DNA of 64,000 nt, taken from Bog-473 sp963754445. GTDB taxonomy: Bacteria > Actinomycetota > Acidimicrobiia > Acidimicrobiales > RAAP-2. Made by a program: the position numbers and the translations under genes. Of this stretch, positions 16,891-27,253 are shown in pieces. Positions within the stretch are counted from its first letter, which is position 1; every line of letters begins with the position of its first letter. Where the stretch lies: NCBI GenBank assembly GCA_963754445.1, contig CAVWFT010000001.1, forward strand, positions 1,736,001 through 1,800,000. Reading direction: 5' to 3'. Below the pieces are notes generated by a model. The model made no database searches. It had not been told where the DNA came from and saw only the letters and a program-made list of their open reading frames with translations.

Positions 16891-17148
16891 CTACCTTCGA
16901 ATGCCGAGACGGCTGATGATGGAGCGGTAGCGCTCGACGTCGTTCTTGCGGACGTAGTCGAGCAGCCGGCGGCGATGGCCGATGAGCTTCATCAGGCCGC
17001 GCCGAGTGTGGTGGTCCCCTTTGTGCTCCTTCAGGTGCTCCGTGAGGTGATTGATCCGGCCGGACAGCAGTGCGATTTGTACCTCGGGCGAGCCGGTGTC
17101 CGTGTCGTGGAGCCGGTACTCGGCGATGGTGGACTGCGTGTCGGGCAT
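16891..17148 (-). CDS. rpsO: 30S ribosomal protein S15
   Basis: An 85-residue protein with the S15 signature: TGSPEVQIALLSGRINHLTEHLKEHKGDHHTRRGL in two adjoining helices, then RRRLLDYVRKNDVERY. It binds 16S rRNA at the h20-h22 junction early in 30S assembly. ATG 17148 gives the canonical MPDTQSTIAEY opening; an upstream in-frame start would add a non-conserved 20 residues. It lies upstream of pnp in the conserved order. Confidence 0.96.
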   Translation of the reverse strand: MPDTQSTIAEYRLHDTDTGSPEVQIALLSGRINHLTEHLKEHKGDHHTRRGLMKLIGHRRRLLDYVRKNDVERYRSIISRLGIRR

Positions 17149-17228
17149 ACGAAGATCCTCGGGAGAAGCTGATGGGAGACGCCGGGAACCTCTCCCGGCC
17201 GCATTCAAGGATAGCAGCCGCCCGCTGA

Positions 17229-18143
17229 TCAGGGGAGATCAGCCAGGACTTGCTCCGTCGCCTCGACATCGGCCTTCATCTGGGCGATCAGCGCCTCCAC
17301 CGACTCGAAGCGCTGCTCCTCGCGCAGGCGGTGCCGGAACGACACCCGGACCGGCTCGCCGTAGAGGTCACCGTCGAAGCCCAAGAGGTAGGCCTCCACC
17401 AGCACCGGAGCGGTCCCGGGCTCGTAGAACGTGGGCCGCCGACCCACCGAGACGGCGGTGCGATAGGTGGTGCCGTCCTCCCGGACGAAATACCCGGCAT
17501 AGATGCCGTCGGCCGGCAGCGCGATGTCTTCGGGCACCGCCAAGTTGGCCGTGGGGAACCCCAGTTCGGGTCCGCCCCGCCCGTCCCCCCGGACCACGGG
17601 ACCGCGGACCTCGTGGGGCCGTCCCAGAAGACGGGCCGCCCCCTCGACGTCTCCTGCTGCGATGAGAGAGCGGATCCGGGTCGAGGAGACCGCCTCGGTG
17701 CCGTCCCCCGTCAGGCCCACTCCCACCACGTCGAAGCCGTGCTCGGCCCCCAGACGGCGCAGGAGCTCGACGTTGCCCTTGCGGCCGTGGCCGAAGTGGA
17801 AGTCCTCCCCCACAACGACCAGGCGGGCGCCGAGCTCTCGGACCAGCACCTCCTCGACGAATTCCTCCGCCGACTCGTCGGCCCGCGCCGCGTCGAAGGG
17901 CACGACCAGGGTTCGCCCGATACCGCATTCGGCCAGCAGCTCCAGCTTCTGCTCGAGCGAGGTCAGCTGTTTGGGCGCAGAATCCGGTCGGACGACGGCA
18001 GCCGGATGGCGGTCGAACGTCACCACCACGGTCGAGAGCCCGGCCGCCGCGGCCCGTTCCGACAGGTCACGGAGCAAGGCGCGGTGCCCCAGATGGACCC
18101 CGTCGTAGGCGCCGATGGTCACGGCCGTTCCCTGTCCGGGCAT
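17229..18143 (-). CDS. ribF: Bifunctional riboflavin kinase / FAD synthetase
   Basis: A 304-residue protein. The N-terminal nucleotidyltransferase domain has IGAYDGVHLGHRALL and VVGEDFHFGHGRKG, then STRIRSLIAAGDV. The C-terminal kinase domain has GRGGPELGFPTANL and the acidic EAYLLGFDGDLYG. It makes FMN and FAD from riboflavin. The motif normally reads IGxFDGxH; here Phe is Tyr, a mild change. It lies 62 bases after truB, ahead of rpsO. Confidence 0.94.
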   Translation of the reverse strand: MPGQGTAVTIGAYDGVHLGHRALLRDLSERAAAAGLSTVVVTFDRHPAAVVRPDSAPKQLTSLEQKLELLAECGIGRTLVVPFDAARADESAEEFVEEVLVRELGARLVVVGEDFHFGHGRKGNVELLRRLGAEHGFDVVGVGLTGDGTEAVSSTRIRSLIAAGDVEGAARLLGRPHEVRGPVVRGDGRGGPELGFPTANLAVPEDIALPADGIYAGYFVREDGTTYRTAVSVGRRPTFYEPGTAPVLVEAYLLGFDGDLYGEPVRVSFRHRLREEQRFESVEALIAQMKADVEATEQVLADLP

Positions 18144-18205
18144 CGCGCTCGAGGGTACTCGCTCGCTCGCGCCGTACGGACGATCCGGCTCCGTGCGGCG
18201 ACGGC

Positions 18206-19096
18206 TCAGCCGGCCAGGACCACCGCGGGGCGGATGCGATCCGTTCCGGTGGCCTCGTAGACGGCCAACAGATCACCGGCCTCGTCGAGCATGGCCCAGG
18301 GTCCGTCACCCGCCGCCCCCAGCGGAACCCGGTCCAGCGCCAGCCCGGTGCGGATCGCGTGGGCGGTGGCGGGCTCGACCGTCACCGGTTCGAGGTCGCG
18401 CATGGCCTGCGCCGGCGTGAGCACGGCGGCAGGGTCGAGCGAGCCCAGGGGACGCATCTCGTCGCCACCGAAGGATCCGATGCGGGTCCGGCGCAGGTTG
18501 GTCACGTGGGCGCCACCGCCGAGGGCGGCGCCCAGGTCCTGGGCCAGGACCCGGATGTAGGTGCCCGAGGAGCACTCGATCACGGCCCGGTAGACCCCGG
18601 CCCGGACCGGGTCGGGCTGGGTGTCGAAGCGGTACACGGTGACGGGACGGGCGGCGCGTTCGACCTCGATCCCCTGACGAGCCAGCTCGTGGAGCCGCCG
18701 ACCACCCACCTTGACCGCCGAGACCATGGGGGGCACCTGCTCGATCTCCCCGGTGAGTGCGCTGGCCGCGCCGCGCACCATGTCGGGCGTCACGTGCGCC
18801 ATGTCGAAGGTTGCGGTCACGTCCCCCGAGGCGTCGAGGGTCGAGGTCGAGGTGCCGAGCACGATGTCGGTCGTGTAGGTCTTGTGCAGCGGGGTCAGGA
18901 AACGCATGAGCCGGGTCACCCGTCCCAGTCCGACCAGGAGCACTCCGGTGGCGTCAGGATCGAGCGTGCCGGCATGCCCCACCCGACGTTGGCCGAAGAT
19001 GCCCCGGCACTTGGCCACCACGTCGTGCGACGTCCAGCCGGCTTCCTTGTCGACGACGACCAGGCCGTTGAGGCCCGCCGTGCTCGGACCGCTCAC
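18206..19096 (-). CDS. truB: tRNA pseudouridine(55) synthase
   Basis: A 296-residue protein. GWTSHDVVAKCR and GHAGTLDPDATGVLLV contain the catalytic Asp, followed by KTY and the HELARQG region, and a C-terminal PUA-like part. It makes pseudouridine 55 in the tRNA T-loop. The GTG start overlaps the rbfA stop (GTGA), so it is coupled to rbfA as in the usual infB-rbfA-truB-ribF series. Confidence 0.95.
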   Translation of the reverse strand: MSGPSTAGLNGLVVVDKEAGWTSHDVVAKCRGIFGQRRVGHAGTLDPDATGVLLVGLGRVTRLMRFLTPLHKTYTTDIVLGTSTSTLDASGDVTATFDMAHVTPDMVRGAASALTGEIEQVPPMVSAVKVGGRRLHELARQGIEVERAARPVTVYRFDTQPDPVRAGVYRAVIECSSGTYIRVLAQDLGAALGGGAHVTNLRRTRIGSFGGDEMRPLGSLDPAAVLTPAQAMRDLEPVTVEPATAHAIRTGLALDRVPLGAAGDGPWAMLDEAGDLLAVYEATGTDRIRPAVVLAG

Positions 19097-19473
19097 GGAG
19101 TGGCGGCCGGGGGCTCCCCCTCGTCCTCGTCGTGAAGCCCGCGCAGCAGCTCTTCGACCCGGGAGCCGGCCGCGATGGCCGGATCGGCCCGGAACGTGAG
19201 CCGGGGCGTGCGCTTGATCGTCATCTGCGAACCGATGAGGCGCTGCAGATGCACCCGGCGCTCCTCGAGCACCGTCGCCGCCTCCTCCGACAGGGAGGCC
19301 AGGTAGACCACGGCCGTCCGCATGTCCGGCGCCACGTCGACCGAGGTCACGGTGACCATCGGCAGTTCGTCGGCGTCGGCCAGCCGTTCCAGCTCTTCGG
19401 CCAACACCTGTCGCAGGACCTGGTTCACCCGGAGGGCGCGCGGGTATGTCGCCGTTCGGCGTCGCACCGCCAC
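19093..19473 (-). CDS. rbfA: Ribosome-binding factor A
   Basis: A 126-residue protein with the KH-like RbfA fold: RVNQVLRQVLAEELERLAD, VTVTSVDVAPDMRTAVVYL, and PRLTFRADPAIAAGSRVEELL. It assists late 30S maturation at the 16S 5' end. GTG 19473 is 2 bases after the infB stop and follows GAGGA in the infB tail; longer in-frame readings would run into infB. It has an acidic C-terminal tail. Confidence 0.92.
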   Translation of the reverse strand: MAVRRRTATYPRALRVNQVLRQVLAEELERLADADELPMVTVTSVDVAPDMRTAVVYLASLSEEAATVLEERRVHLQRLIGSQMTIKRTPRLTFRADPAIAAGSRVEELLRGLHDEDEGEPPAATP

Positions 19474-19475
19474 GG

Positions 19476-22359
19476 TCAGGTCCTCGCGATCTCGCGCTCC
19501 TCGAAGGTCTCGATCACGTCGCCGTCCTTCAGGTCTTGGAAGTCGGTCAGACCGATGCCGCACTCGAATCCGGCGGCCACCTCGCGGACGTCGTCCTTGA
19601 AGCGGCGCAGCGAGTTGATGGCACCCTTCCAGATGATCGTTCCCTCACGCAGGAACCGCACCTTCGAACCACGGGTGATCCGACCATCGCGCACGTAGCA
19701 ACCGGCGATGGCGCCGACCCTGGGCACCCGGAACACCTCGCGGACCTCGGCCTCGCCGGTCACGACCTCCTCGTAGAGCGGCGAGAGCATGCCGAGCATG
19801 GCCGCTTCGAGGTCCTCGAGCAGCTTGTAGATGATCTCGTAGGTCCGGACCTGCACCTTCGATTCTTCGGCCAGCTGACGCGAACGACGGTCCGGGCGCA
19901 CGTTGAACCCGATGATCGTGGCGTTCGAGGCCGCCGCGAGCTGCACGTCGTTCTCGGTGATGCCTCCGATGCCGCGCAGCACGAAGTTGAGCTTCACGTC
20001 GTCGCGCTCGAGACGCTTCAACGACTCGGTCACCGCTTCGAGCGAGCCCTGGACGTCGGCCTTCAGCACGATGTTGAGCGTCGCCGTCTCGCCACGCGAG
20101 ATCTGCTCGAAGAGGTCTTCGAGTCGAGCGCCCGACGCGGCGGCCACCGGCTTGTGCCCCGAGAGGCGGAAGCGCTGGGCCCGGGCCTCGCCGAGCGTAC
20201 GGGCACGGTTCAGGTCCTTGGCGCCACGCACCTCGTCACCGGCGTTGGGGGGCTCGGAGAACCCAAGCACCTGCACCGGCGTCGAAGGCAGTGCCTCCTT
20301 GATGTGGTCACCCTTGTCGTCGACCAGCGCCTTGACCTTGCCCCAGGCCGGTCCGGCCACGACGGGGTCACCGACCCGCAGCGTGCCCTGCTGAACGATC
20401 ACCGTGGCCACCGGACCGCGGCCCACCTCGAGATTGGCCTCGAGGACGACGCCCCGGGCCTCGCCCTCGACCCGCGCCGTCAGCTCCTCGAGCTCGGCCA
20501 CGAGCACCACCTGCTCGAGCAGGCTGTCGATCCCGGTGCCCTGCAGCGCCGAGACCTCGACGGCGATGGTGTCGCCACCCCAGGCCTCGGGCACCAGCCC
20601 GCGCTCGGAGAGCTGTTGGAGCACCCGTTGGGGGTCGGAGTCGGGTCGGTCGATCTTGTTGACGGCGACGATGATCGGAACGTCCGCCGCTTGGGCGTGG
20701 TCGATGGCCTCGATCGTCTGGGGCATCACCCCGTCGTCGGCCGCCACCACCAGGATCACGATGTCGGTGACCTGGGCACCACGGGCTCGCATCGCCGTGA
20801 AGGCGGCGTGACCGGGCGTGTCGATGAACGTGATCGGGTGGTCGTGCCACTCGACCTGGTAGGCGCCGATGTGCTGGGTGATGCCGCCGGCCTCTCCCGC
20901 CACGACATTGGCCGAGCGGATCTTGTCCAACAGGAGCGTCTTCCCGTGGTCGACGTGACCCATGACGGTCACGACCGGGGCACGCGGCCGCTGATCGGAC
21001 TCGTCCTCCTCGTCCTCCTCGTCGAAGTAACGGACCAGCAGCTCGGCTTCACGCTCCTCGCCCGGGTCGACCAGGCGCACGTCGGCTCCCAGTTCGGCCG
21101 CGAAGAGCTCGATCATGTCGTCGCTCAGCGACTGCGTCGCCATGACCATCTCGCCCTGCAGCAACAAGAAGCGCACGATGTCGCCGGCGCTGCGGTTGAG
21201 CTTGGGTCCGAGATCGCGTGCCGTCGAACCGCGCTCGACGATGACCTCGCCCTCGGGCACCGGTGCCGTCGAGGGCTGGTAGCTGGTCATCTGCGTCGGC
21301 TCGAGCTCCTCGAGGTTGCGCCGACGTCGCCGGGCCCGTCGCTGCGGAGGACGGCGACCAGGCATGCCACCTCGTCCACCCGCCGGAGGCGCGCCACCGG
21401 GGGCACCGCCTCCGGGGCGTCCACTGAAACCGCCACCACCGCCGGCGGGTCGTCCGCCGTACCCGCCACCACTGGCGCCGCCCGGACCGCCACCTGGGCG
21501 TCCGGCACCGGGCGCGGGGCGACCGCCCGTTCGCTGGGGATAGGAGCCGCCGGGGCGCTGACCCGCAGGTGGAGCTGTCGCCTTGCGACCGCCCATGCCG
21601 GGCGGGGGTGGGATCGGGCGTCCGCTCGGTCCGAGCGGTGGGCGCGGTGGAGGCGGGGGCGGCACCGGCTTGCCCGATGGGCTCATCGGAGGCCGTGGTG
21701 CAGCTCGCTTCTGCGGTGCCTCGGTGGCCGGCGCGGCGGCGGCCGTCGTGGCGGGCGGCGCCGATGCGGGTTTGGCCGGTGGTGCTCCGACCGGAGTCGG
21801 CGCCGGGGCTGACGCCGCGGCGGGCGGGGCGACCGAGGGCGCGGCGGGGGCAGGGGCAGGGGCAGCCGGTGTGGGCGCAGCGGGGGGCGCCGTGGGGCGA
21901 GAGCTGATCAGACGAGAGGAACGTGCCGGAATCTCGGGCGACTGCGCGGCGGACGATCCGGGCGCCGACGTGGCGGGCGCGCCGACACGGGGCGGCGGCG
22001 CTCTTGACGGGAGCCACCCCCGGGGCCGAGCTGCTCGACGCCGCGACCTTCTTGGCCGGCGCCGACGACACCGGGGCTGCGCCCGAACCGGGCTCGCGCG
22101 CCGGCGCTGCCGGAGCCTCGTCGACCGTCGACTTGCCTGCCTTGGCCGCCTTCTTGGCCGGGGCGGGCTCTTCTGGTTGGACAGGGCGACGCAGGCCCTC
22201 GGCGTCGGCCTTACGCCGGACGCGGTCGGCCTGGGCATCCTCGATGGAGGATGAGTGGCTCTTTACCCCGATACCCAGGGAAAGGGCCAGCTCGAGGCCC
22301 TCTTTATTTGTGAGGCCTAGCTCTTTGGCCAGCTCATAGACGCGAATCTTCTTCGGCAA
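19476..22359 (-). CDS. infB: Translation initiation factor IF-2, interrupted by one frameshift
   Basis: The N-terminal domain (MPKKIRVYELAKELGLTNKE) reads in one frame from 22359 to about 21990. The rest reads in another frame to 19476: a Pro/Gly/Ala-rich linker, G domain GHVDHGKT, DTPGHAAF, NKID, and the IF-2 C-terminal domains. The shift falls near 21985-22000, where sense ...VKSAAAP meets ...RVGAPATS in a GC-rich run (four C on the coding strand). Removing one base restores a single frame of about 960 residues, normal for actinobacterial IF-2. Because the gene is essential, I read it as a sequence error rather than a pseudogene. IF-2 is the GTPase that places fMet-tRNA on the 30S subunit. 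Confidence 0.93.
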
Positions 22360-22412
22360 GTGGTTCTCTTCGTCCTTTGTCCTTCACGGGGCCCGGCGAC
22401 CAGCCCAGCCCC

Positions 22413-22690
22413 CTATTCTCGCACATCGGGTGTGACCTGCCCCCACGCCGCTTCCAGCTCGACCCGGAGGCGTTCTACCTCCGTTCCGTCGAGAGCGGTC
22501 GAAAAGGCTCGATCGAAGCCGTGCCTGCGCACGGCACTGTCCAGGCAGTCGAGGGATCCCCGGCACAACCAGGCACCCCTTCCGGCCGCCCCACGGTCGG
22601 CCGAGAGGCCACCGAGGTCGGTCCGCACCACCCGGACCAGCACGTCAGTTGTCCGGACCTTCCGGCAACCGACGCAGGTCCGTTCCGGGG

Positions 22691-22694
<4 letters not shown>
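22413..22694 (-). CDS. ylxR: YlxR family RNA-binding protein (DUF448)
   Basis: About 93 residues with the PERTCVGCRK signature, a GRGAWLC strand and a C-terminal helix, as in YlxR between nusA and infB in most Gram-positive bacteria. No ATG, GTG or TTG lies in frame near the expected start. ATA at 22692-22694 would give MAPERTCVGCR, overlaps the nusA stop (ATAG), and has GGGGGAGG 7 bases upstream. A start further up inside nusA would add non-conserved sequence. The product is certain; the start is not. Confidence 0.85.
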
Positions 22695-23958
<1,264 letters not shown>

Positions 23959-23962
<4 letters not shown>

Positions 23963-24462
23963 GGCCGCTTCACCTTCTCGTTCTTCGTTCTCTTCGGCTT
24001 GGGCCCCCACTCGAACACCGTCTTGGCCCGCTCGATGTCGTCGTACGCGATGCGCACGTCGCCACCGGGGATCTCCGGGCCACGCAGCGTGCAGCTCACG
24101 TCGTCGGCCGACTGCAGCGTCCCGCTCAGGCGGCGCACGTCTGCCGACCCGCTGTTGACCCGGACCGTCACCAGCTCGCCCACGGCGCGGGCGAAATGGG
24201 CCGGGGTGCGCAGGCGTCGCTCGAGTCCGGGACTCGACACCGCCAGCGTGTAGCGGCCCGGGATGGGGTCGATCTCGTCCAGGGCGGCCGAGACGTCCTT
24301 CGTGGCCTCACCGAGCTCGTCGAGCCCGACGCCGCCCTCGCGGTCGACGAACACCGTCAGCTGGGTCCCGTGCACCTCGACATCGACCAGGTCCAGCCCT
24401 CGAGCCTCGAGGACGGGCGACAGCGCTCCGACCAGGTCCGTCGTCTTCTCCGCCAGCGCCAT
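23959..24462 (-). CDS. rimP: Ribosome maturation factor RimP
   Basis: A 167-residue protein. The N-terminal domain has ARGLDLVDVEVHG..LTVFVDREGGVGLDEL, with IPGRYTLAVSSPGLERRL at the hinge, then an SH3-like C-terminal domain ending in basic residues. It helps 30S assembly. I chose ATG 24462 (MALAEKTTD) because AGGAGG lies just upstream; an in-frame start at 24519 would run across the leader hairpin. It is the first gene of the rimP-nusA-ylxR-infB-rbfA-truB run. Confidence 0.9.
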
Positions 24463-24499
24463 CACCTCCTCTCCTTCCCGATCGAGCCCCGCAAAGCGA

Positions 24500-24523
24500 A
24501 AGCGTGGGCCGCAGCCCACGCTT
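24500..24523 (-). promoter_or_regulatory. Terminator-like hairpin in the rimP-nusA-infB leader
   Basis: AAGCGTGGGC and GCCCACGCTT form a perfect 10-bp stem with a 4-base loop. On the minus-strand transcript it is followed by a short pyrimidine run (TTTCGCTTT). It lies 38 bases before the rimP start and about 30 bases after the predicted transcription start. An attenuator or NusA-responsive site is plausible; it could also end read-through from proS. Confidence 0.5.
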
Positions 24524-24559
24524 CAACGAGGTACTGATTTCTAAATGGACAGCTGGAGA

Positions 24560-24568
24560 ATTATAGCA
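24560..24568 (-). promoter_or_regulatory. Extended -10 promoter of the rimP-nusA-infB operon
   Basis: TGCTATAAT on the minus strand is a perfect extended -10 (TGn plus consensus TATAAT), the strongest -10 I see in the window. It sits in the short gap after the proS stop, about 100 bases before rimP. No consensus -35 is at 17 bases, which is normal for extended -10 promoters. It would give a leader of roughly 90 bases with the hairpin at 24500-24523. Confidence 0.75.
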
Positions 24569-24577
24569 ACACCTGGG

Positions 24578-25990
24578 TCAATAGGAGCGGGCGACCACGG
24601 CGACCAGGTCGCCGTCGGCGTCCCCGGGCTCGGCGAGCGACCCGTCCGCCCGTTGCAGGCAGCGCACGGTCACGGCCGCCTTGGCCAGGCGGTCCTCGCC
24701 GTCGGCGCCCAGGGCGGCCACAGCGATCCGGGCGAAGCCCTCCCCTGCCGCCTCGATCGCCTCGTCCGGGTTCCGGGCGTCGACGGTACGTGCCTCTCGA
24801 GCCGCCAGGGCCTCGGCGAGCAGCTCGGGACCGGCGACGGCGAGGACGTCGGCCACCCGGGCCGCCACCGCACCGAGCGCGACGGTCTCCTTCTCGCGGC
24901 GGTGCCTGATCACCACCGTGACGTTGCCGTCGGCCAGGTCACGCGGGCCGATCTCCACCCGAACCGGGACACCCTTGAGCTCCCAGTCCACGCTGCGCCG
25001 CCCGAAACTCGAGTCAGTCCGGTCGTCGAGCCGGACCCGATAGCCGGCCGCCACGAGCTCGGCCACCAGCGCGCCGGCGGCCGAGGCCACGTCCGGAGCG
25101 TCCTTCACCACCATCACGACCACTTGCGCGGGAGCCAGCGCAGGGGGCAGCCGCAGCCCGAAATCGTCGCCGTGACCCATGACGAGGGCGCCCACGAGCC
25201 GGGTCGAGACCCCCCACGAGGTCTGCCAGACGTGCTCGAGGGTGCCCGAGGTGTTGGTGTAGGTGATGCCGAACGGCACGGCGAAGTTCTGTCCCAGCTC
25301 GTGACTGGTCCCCATCTGGAGGGCCTTGCCATCGCCCATCATTCCCTCACAGGTCCAGGTCTGGGTCGCTCCGGCGAACCGTTCCCGCGGCGTCTTGTGG
25401 CCCGTGAGCACCGGCATGTTCAACACGTCGACCATGGTCGAGCCGTAGACGTCCTCGAGGATGCGCAACGCGTAGGCGCGCGCCTCCGCTTCGCTGGCGT
25501 GCGCCGTGTGACCCTCCTGCCAGAGGAACTCGGTGGTGCGGAGGAACAGGCGCGGGCGGAGCTCCCAGCGCACCACGTTGGCCCACTGGTTCAGCAGGAG
25601 AGGAAGGTCACGGTGGCTCTGGATCCACTTGGCGAAGAAGCTGTTGATCACGGTCTCCGACGTGGGCCGCACGACCAGTGGCTCTTCGAGCTCCTTGCCC
25701 CCGCCGTGGGTGACCACGGCCAGCTCGGGGGCGAACCCCTCGACGTGCTCGGCCTCCAACTTGAGGAACGACTCGGGGATGAACAGCGGGAAGTAGGCGT
25801 TCTCTGCTCCGGCTTCCTTGATTCGACGGTCGAGCTCGGCCTGCATGAGCTCCCAGATGCCGTAGCCCCAGGGTCGGATGACCATGGTCCCGCGCGCCGG
25901 ACCGTTCTCTGCCATCTCCGCTCCGGCGATGACCTCTTGGTACCAGCGGGGGAAGTCGTCTGCGCGCGACGTGATCGCACCCTTGGGCAT
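24578..25990 (-). CDS. proS: Proline--tRNA ligase, archaeal/eukaryotic-type
   Basis: A 470-residue class II synthetase: motif 2 region RWELRPRLFLRTTEFLWQEGHTAH, RPTSETVINSFFAKW, TQTWTCEGMMGDGKALQ, and motif 3 GALVMGHGDDFGLRLPP. An anticodon-binding domain and a C-terminal extension ending in Tyr follow. The length and terminal Tyr match the archaeal-type (ProS type 3) enzyme, without the bacterial editing insertion. It charges tRNA-Pro. It is preceded by ispG (11-base gap). Confidence 0.93.
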   Translation of the reverse strand: MPKGAITSRADDFPRWYQEVIAGAEMAENGPARGTMVIRPWGYGIWELMQAELDRRIKEAGAENAYFPLFIPESFLKLEAEHVEGFAPELAVVTHGGGKELEEPLVVRPTSETVINSFFAKWIQSHRDLPLLLNQWANVVRWELRPRLFLRTTEFLWQEGHTAHASEAEARAYALRILEDVYGSTMVDVLNMPVLTGHKTPRERFAGATQTWTCEGMMGDGKALQMGTSHELGQNFAVPFGITYTNTSGTLEHVWQTSWGVSTRLVGALVMGHGDDFGLRLPPALAPAQVVVMVVKDAPDVASAAGALVAELVAAGYRVRLDDRTDSSFGRRSVDWELKGVPVRVEIGPRDLADGNVTVVIRHRREKETVALGAVAARVADVLAVAGPELLAEALAAREARTVDARNPDEAIEAAGEGFARIAVAALGADGEDRLAKAAVTVRCLQRADGSLAEPGDADGDLVAVVARSY

Positions 25991-26001
25991 GGGTGCGCAG
26001 G

Positions 26002-27246
26002 CTACTTGGCTGCTTCGCCCTCGCCGTGCCGGCGGATGATCTCGATCTTCGCCGCCGCGTGATTGGGGTCGGCGCCCGTCGTCTCGAGCAACGACCGACG
26101 ATCGGCTTCCGCCTCGGCTTCCGCCCCGGCGTCGGCGGCCGCGATGCGGGCCTCCACGCCTTCGGCCACGAGTCGCTCGGCCTCTTCGACCAACGCGGTC
26201 ACCATGTCCGCTTCGGGGACGACCCGGATGATCTTGCCCCGGATGAACAAGTGGCCCTTCTGTTTTCCCGCCGCGATGCCCAAGTCCGCCTCGCGTGCCT
26301 CACCGGGACCATTGACGACGCACCCCATCACGGCGACCTGGATCGGCAGATTCAGCTTCTCGAGCGCCACCTGCGCTTCCTTGGCCACGGCAATGACGTC
26401 GACCTGGGCCCGACCGCACGACGGGCAGGCGATGAGGTCGAGACCCTTGCGCTCCCGCAGACCCAACGACTCGAGCAGTTGGCGGCCCGCTCGTGCCTCC
26501 TCCACCGGATCGGCGGTGAGTGAGAATCGGATCGTGTCGCCGATGCCCTCGGCGAGCAGCGCGCCGATACCCGCCGTGCCCTTCACGAGACCGGCTGGCG
26601 GGGGCCCGGCTTCGGTCACCCCGAGGTGCAACGGGTGGTCGAACGATTCGGAGGCCAGCCGGTAGGCGGCGATCATGAGGGCGACCGAGGAAGCCTTGAC
26701 CGAGATCTTGACGTCGGTGAAACCGACCTCCTCGAAGAGGGCCAACTCGTTGCGGGCCGACTCGACCAGCGCTTCGGGGGTGGCCCCGCCGTATTTCTTG
26801 TACAGGTCGGGATGGAGCGATCCGGCGTTCACGCCGATCCGGATGGGAACACCGCGGTCACGTGCCTCGGCGGCCACCTCCTTGATCTCGGCCTCCTTGC
26901 GAAGGTTGCCGGGATTGAGCCGCAGACCCTGGACGCCCGCCTCGAGCGCGGCCAGAGCCATCTCGTGATGGAAATGGATGTCGGCCACGATGGGGACCGG
27001 CGAGCGCGGCACGATGTGGGCCAGGCCCTCGGCCGCCGCCTCCTCGTTGCAGGTGCAGCGGACGATGTCGGCTCCGGCCGCAGCCAAGGCGTAGATCTGG
27101 GCCAGCGTGCCATCCACATCGGCCGTCTTCGTCGTGGTCATCGATTGCACGGTGATCGGAGCACCATCACCGATCGGCACGCCCCCGAGCGTGATCCGCC
27201 GGGTCTGGCGGCGAGGCGAGAGGAGCGACGACGAGTGTTCCATCAA
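26002..27246 (-). CDS. ispG: 4-hydroxy-3-methylbut-2-enyl diphosphate synthase (GcpE)
   Basis: A 414-residue protein. The N-terminal TIM barrel has VQSMTTTKTADVDGTLAQI and VADIHFHHEMALAAL; the C-terminal 4Fe-4S domain has CPSCGR and GCVVNGPGEAREAD. It performs the penultimate step of the MEP isoprenoid pathway. dxr, from the same pathway, is two genes upstream. An acidic, Ala/Glu-rich tail of about 60 residues extends past the usual end. Confidence 0.95.
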   Translation of the reverse strand: MMEHSSSLLSPRRQTRRITLGGVPIGDGAPITVQSMTTTKTADVDGTLAQIYALAAAGADIVRCTCNEEAAAEGLAHIVPRSPVPIVADIHFHHEMALAALEAGVQGLRLNPGNLRKEAEIKEVAAEARDRGVPIRIGVNAGSLHPDLYKKYGGATPEALVESARNELALFEEVGFTDVKISVKASSVALMIAAYRLASESFDHPLHLGVTEAGPPPAGLVKGTAGIGALLAEGIGDTIRFSLTADPVEEARAGRQLLESLGLRERKGLDLIACPSCGRAQVDVIAVAKEAQVALEKLNLPIQVAVMGCVVNGPGEAREADLGIAAGKQKGHLFIRGKIIRVVPEADMVTALVEEAERLVAEGVEARIAAADAGAEAEAEADRRSLLETTGADPNHAAAKIEIIRRHGEGEAAK

Positions 27247-27253
27247 TGCCTCA

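Noticed and set aside
21985..22005. Programmed frameshift in infB as the main reading
   Set aside because: No slippery heptamer or stimulatory structure is evident, and two other genes here have similar indels, so error is simpler.
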